Positions 1 to 11,207 of a stretch of 64,000 bases of DNA are shown piece by piece. The position numbers and the translations under genes were made by a program. Location: contig OX940860.1 of NCBI GenBank assembly GCA_954871525.1, forward strand, positions 26,134,001 through 26,198,000, given 5' to 3'. The notes under the pieces are model-generated. The model made no database searches, was not told the DNA's origin, and saw only the letters and a program-made list of their open reading frames with translations. Source of the DNA: Parietaria judaica. Taxonomy: Eukaryota > Streptophyta > Magnoliopsida > Rosales > Urticaceae. The first letter of the stretch is position 1. Each line of letters starts with the position of its first letter.

Positions 1-2
1 AA

Positions 3-1990
3 GGGACCATTTCCCCCCTCGCCACCCACCTTCTCGCAGAAGAAATAGTAGGCGACATCTGTTTCCCCCCGAACCTTATCTATGACGGAAGCAGCGACCC
101 CACATACCATTTAGTGCAATACCAAACCACGATGCAGATGAGAAAATGCACAACCGCCACAATGTGCCAAGCGTTCTGCCTCACCCTCACAGGTCCGACA
201 TTTGAATGGTACCAACGACTCGCTAAAGGAACCATAGGATCATTTGAAGAGTTGAAGGAACGTTTTATATCTCGGTTCGCAAGCTCATTAATGCAAAGAA
301 GGGAAAAATCATACTTATGGTCGCTTAAGCAGAGGAACGACGAGTCTCTCCAGAAATATCTAAGCAGGTTCATTGAAGAGGCCAACAAAGTCACCGACTA
401 CACCGACAGCGATGTCGTCATAGCTCTCATTGACGGCCTCAGGATGGGCGAATTCTTGGTGTCTCTCGTCGGAAAAAGGCCGACCACTATGGCCGATCTA
501 ATGGCACGAGCTGCACAACACATCTCCATTGAGGAATACCTTGAGAGAAGGAGAGGATCAGAGCGAGGAGGTCGACGTCGAGATGACGACGACCGCAATG
601 ACGATGATTCACGGAAAAAGAAGCAACAATCGCAACAAGGCTACGAGGCCAACACTCGATCCCGACAGCCCGGACCCATGGAGAATTTTCGAAAGAATGC
701 AAACTTTACGCCCTTAACAGCATCACCAGCACTGATCTTCAGTCTTTATGGGGACAAATTCACCCCACCCCGGCCAATGTCGAAAACCACTAATCGAGAT
801 AAAAGCAAATACTGTGAGTTCCACCAGAACCACGGACATACGACGGCCCAGTGTTGGCACCTAAAGAGACAAATTGAGGAACTGATCCAGGATGGACAAT
901 TAAAGGAGTTCGTCCGCAAGATGATAGCAGACAAGGGGCCAACCACCACCCAACAACCACAAGTCACCGAGCAATCGCAGGGCGGAGAAAAATACACGAC
1001 CAACAGAAATGACGACCGCGGAAGGTCCATAGCTTCCCAACTCAATGTGGTCTCGACCACTCTCGGGGGTCCCGAAACAGGTGACTCCGGTCAAAAGCGG
1101 AAGAAGTACGCACGGGCTTTAGATGGAAACAGGGAGGCGCACCAGGTCAATATGACTAGCCACTTGGCCCCGCCATCGATCATGTCATGCGAGACCATAT
1201 CCTTCACAGAAGATGAGGCCCGAGCCATATCGCACCCTCATAATGACGCTATCGTGGTCGAAACTCAAATTGCCAACAATGTAATACGGCGAGTCTTAAT
1301 TGACAACGGGAGCTCAGCAGACATTATATTCAAAACGGCCTTAGACCGTATGAACCTAGGAAAAGTCTCGTCCACACCAGTAAAGACACCCCTTTACGGC
1401 TTCAACGGGAAGCCGGTAGTCACCGAAGGAACCATCGAACTACCAACGACTTTTGGATCGGAAGGAGGCCCGCAAATTACGAGGATGATTACCTACTTGG
1501 TAGTGGACCAACCATCAGCATATAACATCATCCTGGGAAGACCGACCTTCAATAACCTGCAGGCCATCACATCTACCTTCCACTTGTTGGTGAAGTTCCC
1601 CACCACTAGCGGGATTGGCGTGATGCGCGGAAACCAAAAAGAATCAAGGGCGTGTTACGCTCAGAGCATGAAAAATGTCCCGATCGACCTGGAGGTCAAC
1701 GCGGTTTTCCAGATAGACGACAACTGCCACGCCGATTCAGACGAAACTCAAATATTCACGGAACTCGACCTGAGGGGCGAGCGACGTAAACCCACCATGG
1801 AACCGTCATCAGACGTAACCCCGATCGTCGTCGACGAAGAAAAACCAAAAAGAACAGTCATGATCGGCGCTCAGCTACCGACCATGATAAAAACCCAGTT
1901 GATCGCTTTCTTGCGAGAATTCAAAGACATCTTTGCTTGGTCACATGCAGTATGCCGGGCATCGATCCCGAGATTGCCGTTCACCGACTG
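3..1990 (+). pseudogene. gag and aspartic protease of the gypsy element (5' partial)
   Basis: The frame is open from the left window edge, so the real start is outside; the GTG at 114 is only an internal codon. The gag core contains DGSSDPTYHL near nt 88 and FEWYQRLAKG near nt 204. A zinc-knuckle-like CEFHQNHGHTTAQC follows near nt 813. The protease active-site motif is LIDNGSSAD near nt 1296, with the second landmark NIILGRP near nt 1525. DNG instead of DTG/DSG is usual for Tat-type plant elements. The frame runs towards the RT in the usual gag-pol fusion but is thrown out by a 1-nt loss near 1951, after which it stops at 1989-1991. Confidence 0.9.
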
Positions 1991-3415
1991 AACATCGAGA
2001 AAGGAAAAATACCGAAGATACAGCGAAGACGGGCTTTCAACCCCGAGCGATATCAAGCAATCAATGAAGAAGTCAACAAGCTCATAGCTGCCAATTTCAT
2101 CAAAGAAGTTACATATCCCGAATGGGTATCCAACGTGGTAATGGTCAAGAAACCCAACGGAAAGTGGCGAATCTGCATAGACTACTCCGACCTTAATGCG
2201 GCGTGCCCAAAAGATTGTTTCCCGCTCCCAAGAATCGATCAGCTCGTCGACGCCACTGCCGGTCACCAGCTCATGAGCATGATGGACGCATACTCAGGGT
2301 ACAACCAGATTCGAATGCACGAGCCGGACCAGATACACACATCGTTCACCACCGATCGCGGCCTGTACTGTTACAAGGTTATGCCATTCGGGCATAAGAA
2401 CGCCTGGTCAACCGGTTGTTTGCAAAGCTTATAGGGAAGACCATGGAGGTATACGTCGATGATATGCTCGTCAAAAGTCTCCAGGTGACCGACCACGTCC
2501 AAGACCTCCGAGAGGCGTTCACACTACTGCGACGATACCAAATGAAGTTAAATCCTACCAAATGTGTGTTTGGAGTCGAGTCGGGAAAATTTTTGGGGTT
2601 TATAATGAACCAACGCGGAATTGAAGCCAACCCTGAGAAGATTCAGGCGCTACTTGAGATGAAAATCCCCCAGAAAATCAAAGAAGTACAAAGCCTTAAC
2701 GGAAGAATCAACGCGTTAGGACGATTCGTGTCAAAAGCCACGGACCGATGTCAACCTTTCTTTAAGGCCCTCAAGGGCGGGAAGGGTTTCGCTTGGAACG
2801 AAGAGTGTGAGGCGGCCTTTCAAGAGCTCAAAAATTACCTCAGATCCCCGCCATTACTCTCGAAACCAAGGAACGAAGAAACATTGTATCTGTACCTCTC
2901 GGTATCAACAAGGGCGGTCAGCGCAGTCCTCGTCCGAGAAGAAGAAAGGAAGCAACTACCGATTTACTACATCAGCAAGGCACTTCTAGATGCCGAAACT
3001 CGGTACATGGAAATCGAGAAGTTGGCTCTCGCCCTGGTCACAGCTGCCAAGAAACTCCGACCGTATTTTCAAGCTCACCAGATCGTTGTTCGAACCGAGC
3101 ATCCTGTTAGGAAGGCCCTTCTCAAAGGGACTTCGTCTCGAATGGCCATCTGGTCACAAGAGCTGGGAGAATACGGCGTAGAATACCAGCCCCGAGTGGC
3201 GATCAAAGGGCAGGCGGTGGCCGATTTCATTGCGGAATTCACGTACGATACAGAGACATTAACGAGTCAGGAGCCAAAGGAAAGGTCCCCGCCGCTAAAG
3301 AGAAAGACAGATCCCACAGGACCAATATGGAGCATGCACGTCGATGGCGCCTCTAACATCCACGGATCGGGGGCAGGCATAGTGTTCACCAATCTAGAAG
3401 GGGGAAAACTCCGTA
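1937..3415 (+). pseudogene. Reverse transcriptase and first RNase H of the gypsy element
   Basis: The RT begins after the first frameshift with RLNIEKGKIPKIQRRR near 1988. It contains KPNGKWRICIDYSDLN, then DAYSGYNQI, and the catalytic YVDD at 2452-2463. Between MPFG (near 2383) and the continuation at 2416 about 19 nt are missing: the segment normally linking the LKNAGATYQ-type motif to the next helix is gone and the frame changes. RNase H follows with an RAVSAVLVREEE strand near 2915 and the ALLDAETRY / IEKLALAL motifs. The catalytic YVDD is intact, so the damage looks like small indels acquired after insertion. Confidence 0.9.
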
Positions 3416-4211
3416 CGCCGTCAGATTCGGTTTTCGGGCCATAAATAACAAAGCCGAGTACGAAGCCTTGCTCGCCGGGCTCGAGATCGCCCAGAAACTT
3501 GGAGCGGAGAATATGGAGATATACTGTGACTCGCAACTTATTGCCAAACAGGTCCTCGGAGAATACCAAGCAAAAGAAGATAACATGGTGGCATATCTCG
3601 CCGAAGCCCATCGCCGGTTGGAATTTCTCTCTTGGTACGAAGTGGCGCAAATCCCGCGGGATGAGAACACCGAGGCCGACACACTGGCACGCATGGCCTC
3701 GGGGGCGGACGACGAAGAACTAGGAAGAGTCCCTGTTGAAGTACTCGAACGACCATCAATTGAGAAAACTCTAGTCTTATCGATCAGCGTCGAAGCCGAA
3801 GAAAGCTGGATGACACCGTTAATAAAATACTTGATGCACGAGACCGTACCCGCGGACCGCAAAGAGGCTAAGCGACTCAAGTACCGAGCTACCCGATACG
3901 TGATGAACAGGGGCACCCTATACAAGATGGGATTCTCACAACCGCTACTCAAATGCCTTTCCAACATCGATTCAAACCGTGTCCTGCGGGAGATTCATGA
4001 AGGCGTGTGTGGAAATCACTCGGCCGGTCGGTCCCTCGCCTTGAAAGTCCTCAAGCAAGGCTATTTCTGGCCGACCCTCAAAAAGGATGCTCACGAGATG
4101 GCCCGGGATTGCGACAAATGCCAGCGTTTTGCCAAAATCCCCCGACAGCCCGCAGTCCCGTTATGCCCAGTCATGGTTCCCCGTCCTTTGCAAAATGGGG
4201 AATCGATCTGA
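3325..4211 (+). pseudogene. Second (archaeal-type) RNase H and integrase zinc domain of the gypsy element
   Basis: A second RNase H starts at WSMHVDGASNIHGSG near 3328, is frameshifted by 1 nt near 3411, and continues with NNKAEYEALLAGLEIA, then IYCDSQLIAKQ and DTLARMA. This gives the D-E-D pattern expected for RNase H. The extra domain is the diagnostic character of Tat elements. It leads into the integrase H2C2 zinc finger: HEGVCGNHSAG near 3999 and CDKCQRF near 4111. Another 1-nt shift near 4180 separates this part from the integrase core. Confidence 0.88.
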
Positions 4212-5041
4212 TCGGAAAACTTCCTAAGGCACCCGGAGGACTCGAATATGCAATTGTCGCTGTCGATTACTTCACGAAATGGGTCGAGGCGGAGCCGATC
4301 GGAAAAATCACACAAGCCAACACCACGAACTTCATCTGGAAAAACATAATATGTCGCCACGGGATACCCGAATCGCTAATCAAAGATAACGTGAGGCAAT
4401 TTGACAACGTGAACCTCCGGGCCTTCTGCGATGAACTCGGAATCAGCAACACATTCTCATCCCCGATCTACCCCCAGGCAAAAGGACAGGTCGAGTCAGC
4501 GAACAAAGATATCAAAACGATTCTAAAAAAGAAATTGGACGAGAAGAAAGGAAAATGGGCTGAGGAACTTCCGTCGGTCTTATGGGCGTATCGAACTACA
4601 ACCCGCAATGCTACCGGAGAAACTCCATTCGCCCTAACTTACGGCGTCGAAGCGGTCATACCGGCAGAGATAGCAGTCCCATCACCACGGGTAGAATACT
4701 TCGACAAAGAAAAGAACGACGAAGCCTTGTGTCAGGAACTCGATTTGATAGAAGAAAAGCGAAACGATGCATACACCCGCCTAGTTGCTCAAAAAAGGAT
4801 AGTGGAGCGTCACTACAATTCCAAAGTAAAAGCTCGTCGCTTCAGCGAAGGAAGCTTGGTCCTGAGGAAGGTAGGACCAAACACCTAAGTGCTCGGAGCA
4901 GGCGTCCTCGGCCCGACTTGGGAAGGACCGTATCGTATCCGCAGAGTCATCCGCGATGGCACGTATCGCCTCGAACAAATGAACGGGAAAGAAATCATGC
5001 ACCCGTGGAACGTCCAGCATCTGAAGCAGTATCACCAGTAG
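4180..5041 (+). pseudogene. Integrase core and C-terminal domain of the gypsy element
   Basis: The catalytic triad is present: D in WGIDLIG (codon at 4205), D in IKDNVRQFDN (codon 4385) and E in GQVESANKD (codon 4493), with 35 residues between the second D and the E as in D,D35E integrases. The second motif reads KDN rather than the usual SDN. The frame carries a premature TAA at 4886-4888 inside the C-terminal domain; the same frame then continues with LGPTWEGPYRI and HPWNVQHLKQ to a double stop at 5039-5044. The TAA therefore interrupts the domain rather than being the natural end. Confidence 0.88.
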
Positions 5042-5753
5042 TAACCCCTATGTAATGCATTTTGATGAGTAAGGCACAGAATTAGCTCCGACTGCCTATA
5101 TATGTAACGCCTCTTTTGATAAATGAACGAGGCTCGACAAAGCCTTTTTGTGCATCTACTTTAATTAATTATTTAAGTTACCTTTTTGGGACGCAAGCAT
5201 TTTTTGACTCATGCGAATTCTTGATTTTCGTTTAGAAAACTTTGAAAACCAAGTGTTAACAATGATTTGCCAAAATAGATTAACTTGTAAAAATAAATAA
5301 TTAAGAGTAAATATATGTATATAAACATAAGACGCTCAGGCGCAAAATTCGGAATGATAAGCGCTAAGACGCGAAATCCGATAAAATATAAAGATGAGAC
5401 GCTACGGCGCAAAAGACCGAGAAGTAAGACGCTAAAACGCAGAAACTCGGCAATATACTAAAAAGACGCTACGGCCTCAAACGCAAAATTCGGAATGATA
5501 AGCGCTAAGACGCGAAATCCGATAAAATATAAAGATAAGACGCTACGGCGCAAAAGACCGAGAAGTAAGACGCTAAAACGCAAAAGACCGAGAAGTAAGA
5601 TGCTGAAGTGCGAAGACGAGAAAGTAAGACGTTAAGGCGCAAAACCTTACAAAAATATCAAAAGTCGAATATTAACTCCGGCAACTTGACAAAGGTGACT
5701 TAAAGCATAAAGTTTCCCGCAAGATGCAATCTCGCAAGAAACTGGGGGGTTAA
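5042..5753 (+). other. Gypsy 3' untranslated region with tandem repeat and polypurine tract
   Basis: No coding capacity. A block starting CGCAAAATTCGGAATGATAA at 5341 is repeated at 5482 (period 141 bp), each copy itself made of short GACGCTAA-GCGCAAAA units, to about 5650. The G-rich tract AACTGGGGGG at 5740-5749 sits just before the LTR and is the likely plus-strand primer. Confidence 0.75.
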
Positions 5754-5839
5754 TGTTATGCGCATTTTTCAGAGCCTAGAAAAATTAAGGTCCAAACGAA
5801 AAAAGCGCCCAAGAGGCCCAAGAAAAAGGCATACTAAAT

Positions 5840-6110
5840 CAACTTTGACCCGCTTTGGAAAAGTCAATAAAAAGTCAACAGGCCCGACCCGAAAAAGTCA
5901 ACCGAGAAAGTCAACGAAAGTCAACGGGCTAACCCGAGAAGTCAAACGGGAAAGTCAACAAAAGTCAACCGAGAAAGTCAACAAAAGTCAACGGGCTGAC
6001 CCGAGAAGTCAAACGAGAAAGTCAACGAAAGTCAAATAAGAAAGTCAACGAAAGTCAACCAAGAGAGTCAACGAAAGTCAACCAAGAAAGTCAACGAAAG
6101 TCAACCGGAC
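5840..6110 (+). repeat. GTCAAC-rich short tandem repeat in the LTR
   Basis: Imperfect units of about 16-22 bp with the core AAAGTCAAC / GAGAAAGTCAACG are repeated more than ten times. The stretch lies in the presumed U3 region upstream of the TATA box, where promoter-modifying repeats are common in LTR elements. Confidence 0.85.
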
Positions 6111-6150
6111 TCGCTCGGGAAATGTCGACTCGGCCCGGCCTAAAACATGC

Positions 6151-6220
6151 CTTCGGGGCGCGCCGCGCGCCCCGAAAGAAAAATCATGCCTTCGGGGCGC
6201 GCCGCGCGCCCCGAAGGCAT
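6151..6220. repeat. Two tandem GC-rich palindromes upstream of the LTR TATA box
   Basis: A 36-bp direct repeat whose unit is itself an inverted repeat. The second copy (6186-6220) is a perfect palindrome with 17-nt arms around a single C; the first (6151-6178) has shorter arms. Both could form hairpins or cruciforms. Confidence 0.9.
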
Positions 6221-6240
6221 GAAATCGAACCTTCCACCCT

Positions 6241-6250
6241 CTATAAATAC
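6241..6250 (+). promoter_or_regulatory. LTR TATA box
   Basis: CTATAAATAC preceded by CCAC and followed by GAGGGCACC, about 490 bp into the LTR and directly after the palindromes. This is the expected place for the element's promoter. Confidence 0.7.
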
Positions 6251-6417
6251 GAGGGCACCCCCGCCACAATCGGTAAGCCATTCCCGAGCCGAGAAAACCT
6301 CTGTTCATATTTTCACTTCCCGACACCTAAAAATCCGGACTAATGTTGAGCGTCGGAGTGGGCGACGGAGGTCCCACCTCCGCCCGTCTCTAAAGTTCAC
6401 ATTTCCTTCTCTTTTTT

Positions 6418-6755
6418 TCAGGTTCAGGGATCGAAGTAAGGTTCCCGGAGACTACTTTCCGAACCACCAAAGACGAAGGAGCGAGCACTTAGCGCGTCAA
6501 AATCTCCTTTTTTTAGTCTCCTTTTTCAGGTTCAGGGATCGGAGCGAGGTCCCCGGAGACTACTTTCCGGACCGCCAAAAACGAAGAAGCGAGCACTTAG
6601 CACGTCAAAATCTCCTTTTTCAGACTCCTTTTTCAGGTTCAGGGATCAGAGCGAGGTCCCCGGGGACTGCTTTCCGGACCGCCAAAAACGAAGAAGCGAG
6701 CACTTAGCGCGTCAAAATCTCCTTTTTTTTTATCTCTTTTTCCAGGTTCATGGAA
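6418..6755 (+). repeat. ~108-bp tandem array in the R/U5 part of the LTR
   Basis: GGTTCAGGGA recurs at 6421, 6529 and 6636, and a degenerate version at 6745, each followed by similar GAGGT-CCCCGGAGACTACTTTCCG and GCGAGCACTTAGC text. The period is 107-109 bp. Confidence 0.88.
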
Positions 6756-6858
6756 CGAGGCAAATTTTCTAGAAACCATTTGCGGATAGGCTAGTGGGCC
6801 GGATTCTATGTTAATCTAATTTCAGGCATTAACAAGAACCATTATCGAATGTGCCGAT

Positions 6859-7150
6859 TAGAGGTGCAACTCGCGGTGTCCCGACAAGTCGCGACTTAGT
6901 CGCCAAAAATCGTCACTGTAGAAGTCGCGACGAGTCGCGGTTGGGGGAGGTCGCGATGCTCGCGATGGCTGCGAGAGAGAGAGATATGTGAGACAACGAG
7001 AGAGAGAGGGAGAGAGAGAGAGAGTCGCGATTATGCACCGAATCGCGACTGGTCGCAATTTTCGACGCCGAATCGCGAGACGTCGCGAACCGCCGGAGCT
7101 CGCCGCGAGACGTCGCGAACGGCAAGAGCTGGTCGCCAGTTGCAGCTCTA
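6859..7150. mobile_element. hAT-like non-autonomous element, TCGCGA type (copy 1)
   Basis: The ends are TAGAGGTGCAACT and its inverted partner AGTTGCAGCTCTA (12 of 13 positions pair). An exact 8-bp duplication GTGCCGAT flanks it at 6851-6858 and 7151-7158, the target-duplication size of hAT elements. The interior has nine TCGCGA words flanking a GA-rich centre (about 6973-7024). No transposase coding. It inserted 24 bp beyond the gypsy LTR. Confidence 0.85.
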
Positions 7151-7158
7151 GTGCCGAT

Positions 7159-8414
7159 CGATTTTACGGGTATACCAATGGAATTTTTTAATAAAAAATT
7201 AAAGAATACTCCGAGAAAAAAAAATAGACATAGACCTTAAAAAAATATTAAAGTACAATTTTATAGAGATTTTGAAGAATTATGTAGATATTAATATATA
7301 TATATAAAATGTAATACTGGATCTGGGAATACGATTCGCTTTTAGTGCGATGATTGCATGCATGGTCACCAAAAGCGAGTTACCGGCGGGCTCTGCCCAG
7401 TTTATTGTGGGCTCAACCAACGAGCCGTTGGAGGCCCACAAGAAAACATTAACCGAAAAATTGTTGGGCAACACCACGCTTTTTGGCCTTTTTGTATGAC
7501 ATTTTAAGGCACAACAAGCCACTCAAACATACAATCACAAATGATGCACCCATGTTATCTTTAAATTTATTTTAAAAATTCTATAAATAAAATATAACTA
7601 AAAGCTCCGTTTTCTCATCTCACATAAAATGTAATCATTAAGCACCTTTAAGGATTAGTGCACATAGATAGTTATGCCATCAAACACTAGGGTTCCCTTT
7701 TGAAAGAATAAAAAAATGTATTAAATAACACTATATACTCTCAACACACACACACACAATTTTAAATATATATTTTGAGCTTCATTGTGAGAAAAGAAGC
7801 AAATAAATATTGATCACTTTTGACGATTGACATAGTGGCATGTCAACTTTTTGGAATTCTCCACATTGTTAGGGTTTCAAATGCTCATTTACAGTGTGAT
7901 TAGTGCATGTCTATGTCAACCAACCCTAAACATAGTTTATCACTGTGGGCTTGTACTCAAAATTCCTAAAGCAGTGGCTTTTAGACTTTAGAATCGAACC
8001 ATTTCAATTCTCCACTTACGAATTAAATGATTGCATTTCTTTTACTTGTAGTAAACTCTATTATTAATAGGATCTTTTGTCGTTTTTTAAAGAACTTATT
8101 CCTTTTTATTATAGTCATTCATTTATAACAAATAGGTTCACATCGTCAATATAACTATTAATATTACTATATATAATAATATAAATAGGGTCAATTATGA
8201 GTTAATTATAAAGACTTTTGCGAAATAAAATCTTAATTCCCTTGATGAAATAGAGATTTCAATTTGCTGTTTTCAAAAAAAAAAAAGAGATTTCAATTTG
8301 CTGGATCATCGAAAAATTATTTGTTTCATTCATTCTAGACTCTAGTCTTATTTATAATTTTAATCAGTTTCTTGCGTCCCAATTTTTATTTGGGTTCCGT
8401 TGTAGTCTATAACT

Positions 8415-8457
<43 letters not shown>

Positions 8458-8491
8458 AATAGATATATAATTATGTTATTTCACAATGACA
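7159..8491. other. AT-rich intergenic DNA
   Basis: I see no gene. It holds a (TA)n microsatellite at about 8421-8454 and AT-rich simple sequence. Confidence 0.6.
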
Positions 8492-9290
8492 TAGTGTTTG
8501 GATTCCATTTCCAAAATGATTTTGCATTTTGAGAATAAAGTTATACAATAAAATAGCTAAAAACTTGATTGGTTATTTTTTTTTTATAAAATATTTTCTC
8601 AAAATACCTTTTTATTTTTTTTCTTTTTACACACAAAATAAAAACACCTCTTGAGGTGTTTTCATTTTCTTTCTTGTTATAAGAGTTTGAAAGGACATTT
8701 TTCCTATTTATTAAATTGTGCTTAATTGTACTTTGTATGCTACATTTTTTTTGTTATTGTTAATGTTATGGCTAATGTTGGGCATGATGCATGATTTGGT
8801 AGCTTATGATTATATTAATTATTTTTAATTAACTTATAAGATGAATTTGGTTAATGAAAAATTATTTTTATTATACTAAATTCCTTCGTTTTGTTTCTCA
8901 TGTATACTTGTAATAAAAATATTACAATTCTAACACGTGAAAGAATTCAATAAATATACGATAATTATATTATGAAATAAATATATTATTTTTTAGTTAT
9001 AGTTGCATATATTTTCGTATATATTACACTATTATTATTTGAATTTTGTATCTATATCTATTATTTTTATTAATTTATATCATAGTTATAGATAGTTGCA
9101 TATATATTTATCAATATAATTATTAATATTACTCTCATTGTTTCTTATGTTAAACTAATGACAATTAATTTTTTTTTTTAAACAATCTAACAAAACAGTA
9201 TCCAATCACATTTTCAAAATATTTTTATAAATCTGTTTTAAAAAAAAAAATCAAACACAAAATGAAAATACAAAACGTTTCCAAGCACTA
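8492..9290. repeat. Possible MITE with TAGTG-YTTGGA ends
   Basis: TAGTGTTTGGA at 8492 pairs with TCCAAGCACTA ending at 9290 (10 of 11). The inner flanks are similarly A/T-rich and loosely complementary. No convincing target duplication flanks it, so this is a weak call. Confidence 0.35.
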
Positions 9291-9606
9291 CAAAAGTTTT
9301 TTTTTTCAAGATCGAAGTTGTTAATGTTTATTTTTTTATTTCTCTCTTTTAACAAAAGTTCAAATGTGTTGGTAAATCATGATTACAAATCACTTTTGAG
9401 AAAGAAACAAATTTTACAAACTTACAAATTGTGATCATGGCCTAAATGAATCTCAATAATGTTCATATTATTTCACATTCCACCCATATTCTTTCACCCA
9501 CAAACGTGCGTTTTAGCTAATCATTGATTCAATCGTCGAAAGTAAAAACTTTAGTGTGACTATCACAATAATTTACTTACGTCATGACGCCGGTACACCA
9601 TTATAT

Positions 9607-10975
9607 CATGGTTTCAAGTATCGGGATATGTCGTCGATATATACGTACGACTTGCCTAAAAAATAAGAAATGCGATACGATATTTCAGGGATTTCGCTGT
9701 CGTTTTCCGTTATATCGAGATATGTCGTTGGTCTGCCCCTCATCTTTCGTTCGTGTCGTTTAGCACAAAAACGACAATATAAGGGTCGAATTTCTCAAAA
9801 AATTAAAATTATCACCATTGAAAGCCCACACTTCGAACCCTAACTCATTTTCCCCCTAAACTTTAAAGAACAAAAAGGGGGAAAAGATGCTCGCTTTTTG
9901 CTTGGATCCAAGTTCCTCCATTTTTGCACAGCTCGGCCAAAAAATATAATGAAGAAGACGATGACCCAGAGAAAAGAGTAAATAATAAAATAAGAATAAA
10001 GTTGTGGGTCCCACGATTTTATTGTTTCAATTCATAAATTCTAATCACTAATCAGTATAAAACCCTTCATTGTGGGTCTCACGTCCAATCCCAAATCAAA
10101 TCAATATAAACAAAACCCTTAAACGTACACCATACATTTTAAATTAACTTAACAATTTTATTTTTCAACTGAGTCTTTTACATTAGTTTGATTTACTAAG
10201 TATTTATATTTGTCATATACTATTAGAAAGTTATATCAAAGTTATATAAAAAATAACATTAAGTTTTTAACCACAAAAACTAGCCCAAAATATATTTATA
10301 CATATATTAATATTAGAAGTTTATAATTTTATAATAATAAGATTATTAAATAAATATAATTAAAACTTTTAAATTAGAAAATAGATAATTTTGAACTAGT
10401 ATAATTACGAGATGCACGTACAGAGGTACCTGGCTAACGACGCTTCTGTGATCTTGTGGTATCAATATTGTGCTTACTAGGCCGAGCAGCCGTACATATT
10501 CCATCCGCCACATTCGTCCAGCTTCTTTTAATTATTATTCGTTACGGTTTCAGACTATTATCATGATATTTGTATTTCGTATATGTTTGTTGTACTCTAT
10601 GACTTTTATTATAATGCATGCTATGCTTATTCTATGTTATATGTTGACATTATGTTATGAGTTATGACTTTTATGTTATACGTTTATGTTATGTTATGAC
10701 TTATGAGTGTATTTTCTAGGCTATAACAATGCATCATATATATTAAATAGGTAATTTAGAAACTATATAAAAATATGATTGAAATACTAAAAATATTTTC
10801 CAAAATATCTGTCGATATTTCGATCGGCAAGCGATATATGTATCCGTGAAATTTATGCGGTATTATCGGCAAGCGATATATCCATTTCTTCAGATTTATC
10901 CGTCGGCATGCCGGTCGGCAAGCGATATATCCGAAAAATGGAGAGTGGGAAACGACATCGATATTTAGAACAATA
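9607..10975. mobile_element. hAT-like non-autonomous element, GCGATATATC type
   Basis: It starts CATGGTTTCAAGTATCG and ends with a related inverted sequence, CGATATTTAGAACAATA (12 of 17 pair). The flanks CATTATAT (9599-9606) and CTTTATAT (10976-10983) match at 7 of 8. Both ends are full of CGATAT and CGGCAAGCGATATAT words (9610-9740 and 10805-10960); the middle is AT-rich and without coding. A similar right end occurs at 37620-37770. Confidence 0.6.
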
Positions 10976-11207
10976 CTTTATATATAGGAAATGTATGGCC
11001 CAATAATAAACTAATTAAACGATTTTATGTCTTCAGTTCGACCTGAGCGTGACACGGAAATTGCATCCGTATATAATTGCGGTCAAAAGTAAAAGCTGTT
11101 TTTACACTGCGAATATATCTTGTAGTTCAAGTACATACAATCTTGACCAGTAATATCACTTGAATAAATTATAATAGTCTTTTGTTTGGTATTTTCATAT
11201 ATATACT

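Larger units (their letters stand above)
1..6834 (+). mobile_element. Ty3/gypsy retrotransposon, Tat type, 5' truncated by window edge
   Basis: The order gag, protease, RT, RNase H, second RNase H, integrase, 3' LTR can be read directly. The second RNase H domain after the first, a feature known from the plant Tat lineage (Retand/Ogre/Tat), together with the DNGSS-type protease and the absence of a chromodomain after integrase, places it in Tat. The coding region ends at 5041 and is followed by a 0.7-kb untranslated stretch and the 3' LTR. The element is dead: it has three 1-nt frameshifts, one deletion of about 19 nt and one in-frame stop. The 5' LTR, primer site and gag start lie outside the window. 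I see no sign of an envelope gene. Confidence 0.93.
5754..6834 (+). repeat. 3' LTR of the gypsy element
   Basis: It starts TGTTA (5754) right after the polypurine tract and ends TAACA (6830-6834), which makes a 5-bp perfect inverted repeat with TG...CA ends, 1081 bp in all. It contains GTCAAC-rich tandem repeats (5840-6110), two GC palindromes, a TATA box (6241) and a ~108-bp tandem array. The 5' LTR is outside the window, so the ends rest on these signals only. Confidence 0.72.

Noticed and set aside
5330..5650. Regular repeats that might suggest a CRISPR-like array
   Set aside because: Units are imperfect tandem repeats without unique spacers, inside a plant retrotransposon.
6985..7191. 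Arg/Glu-rich short frames in GA repeats
   Set aside because: They arise from (GA)n and TCGCGA words inside a MITE-like element.
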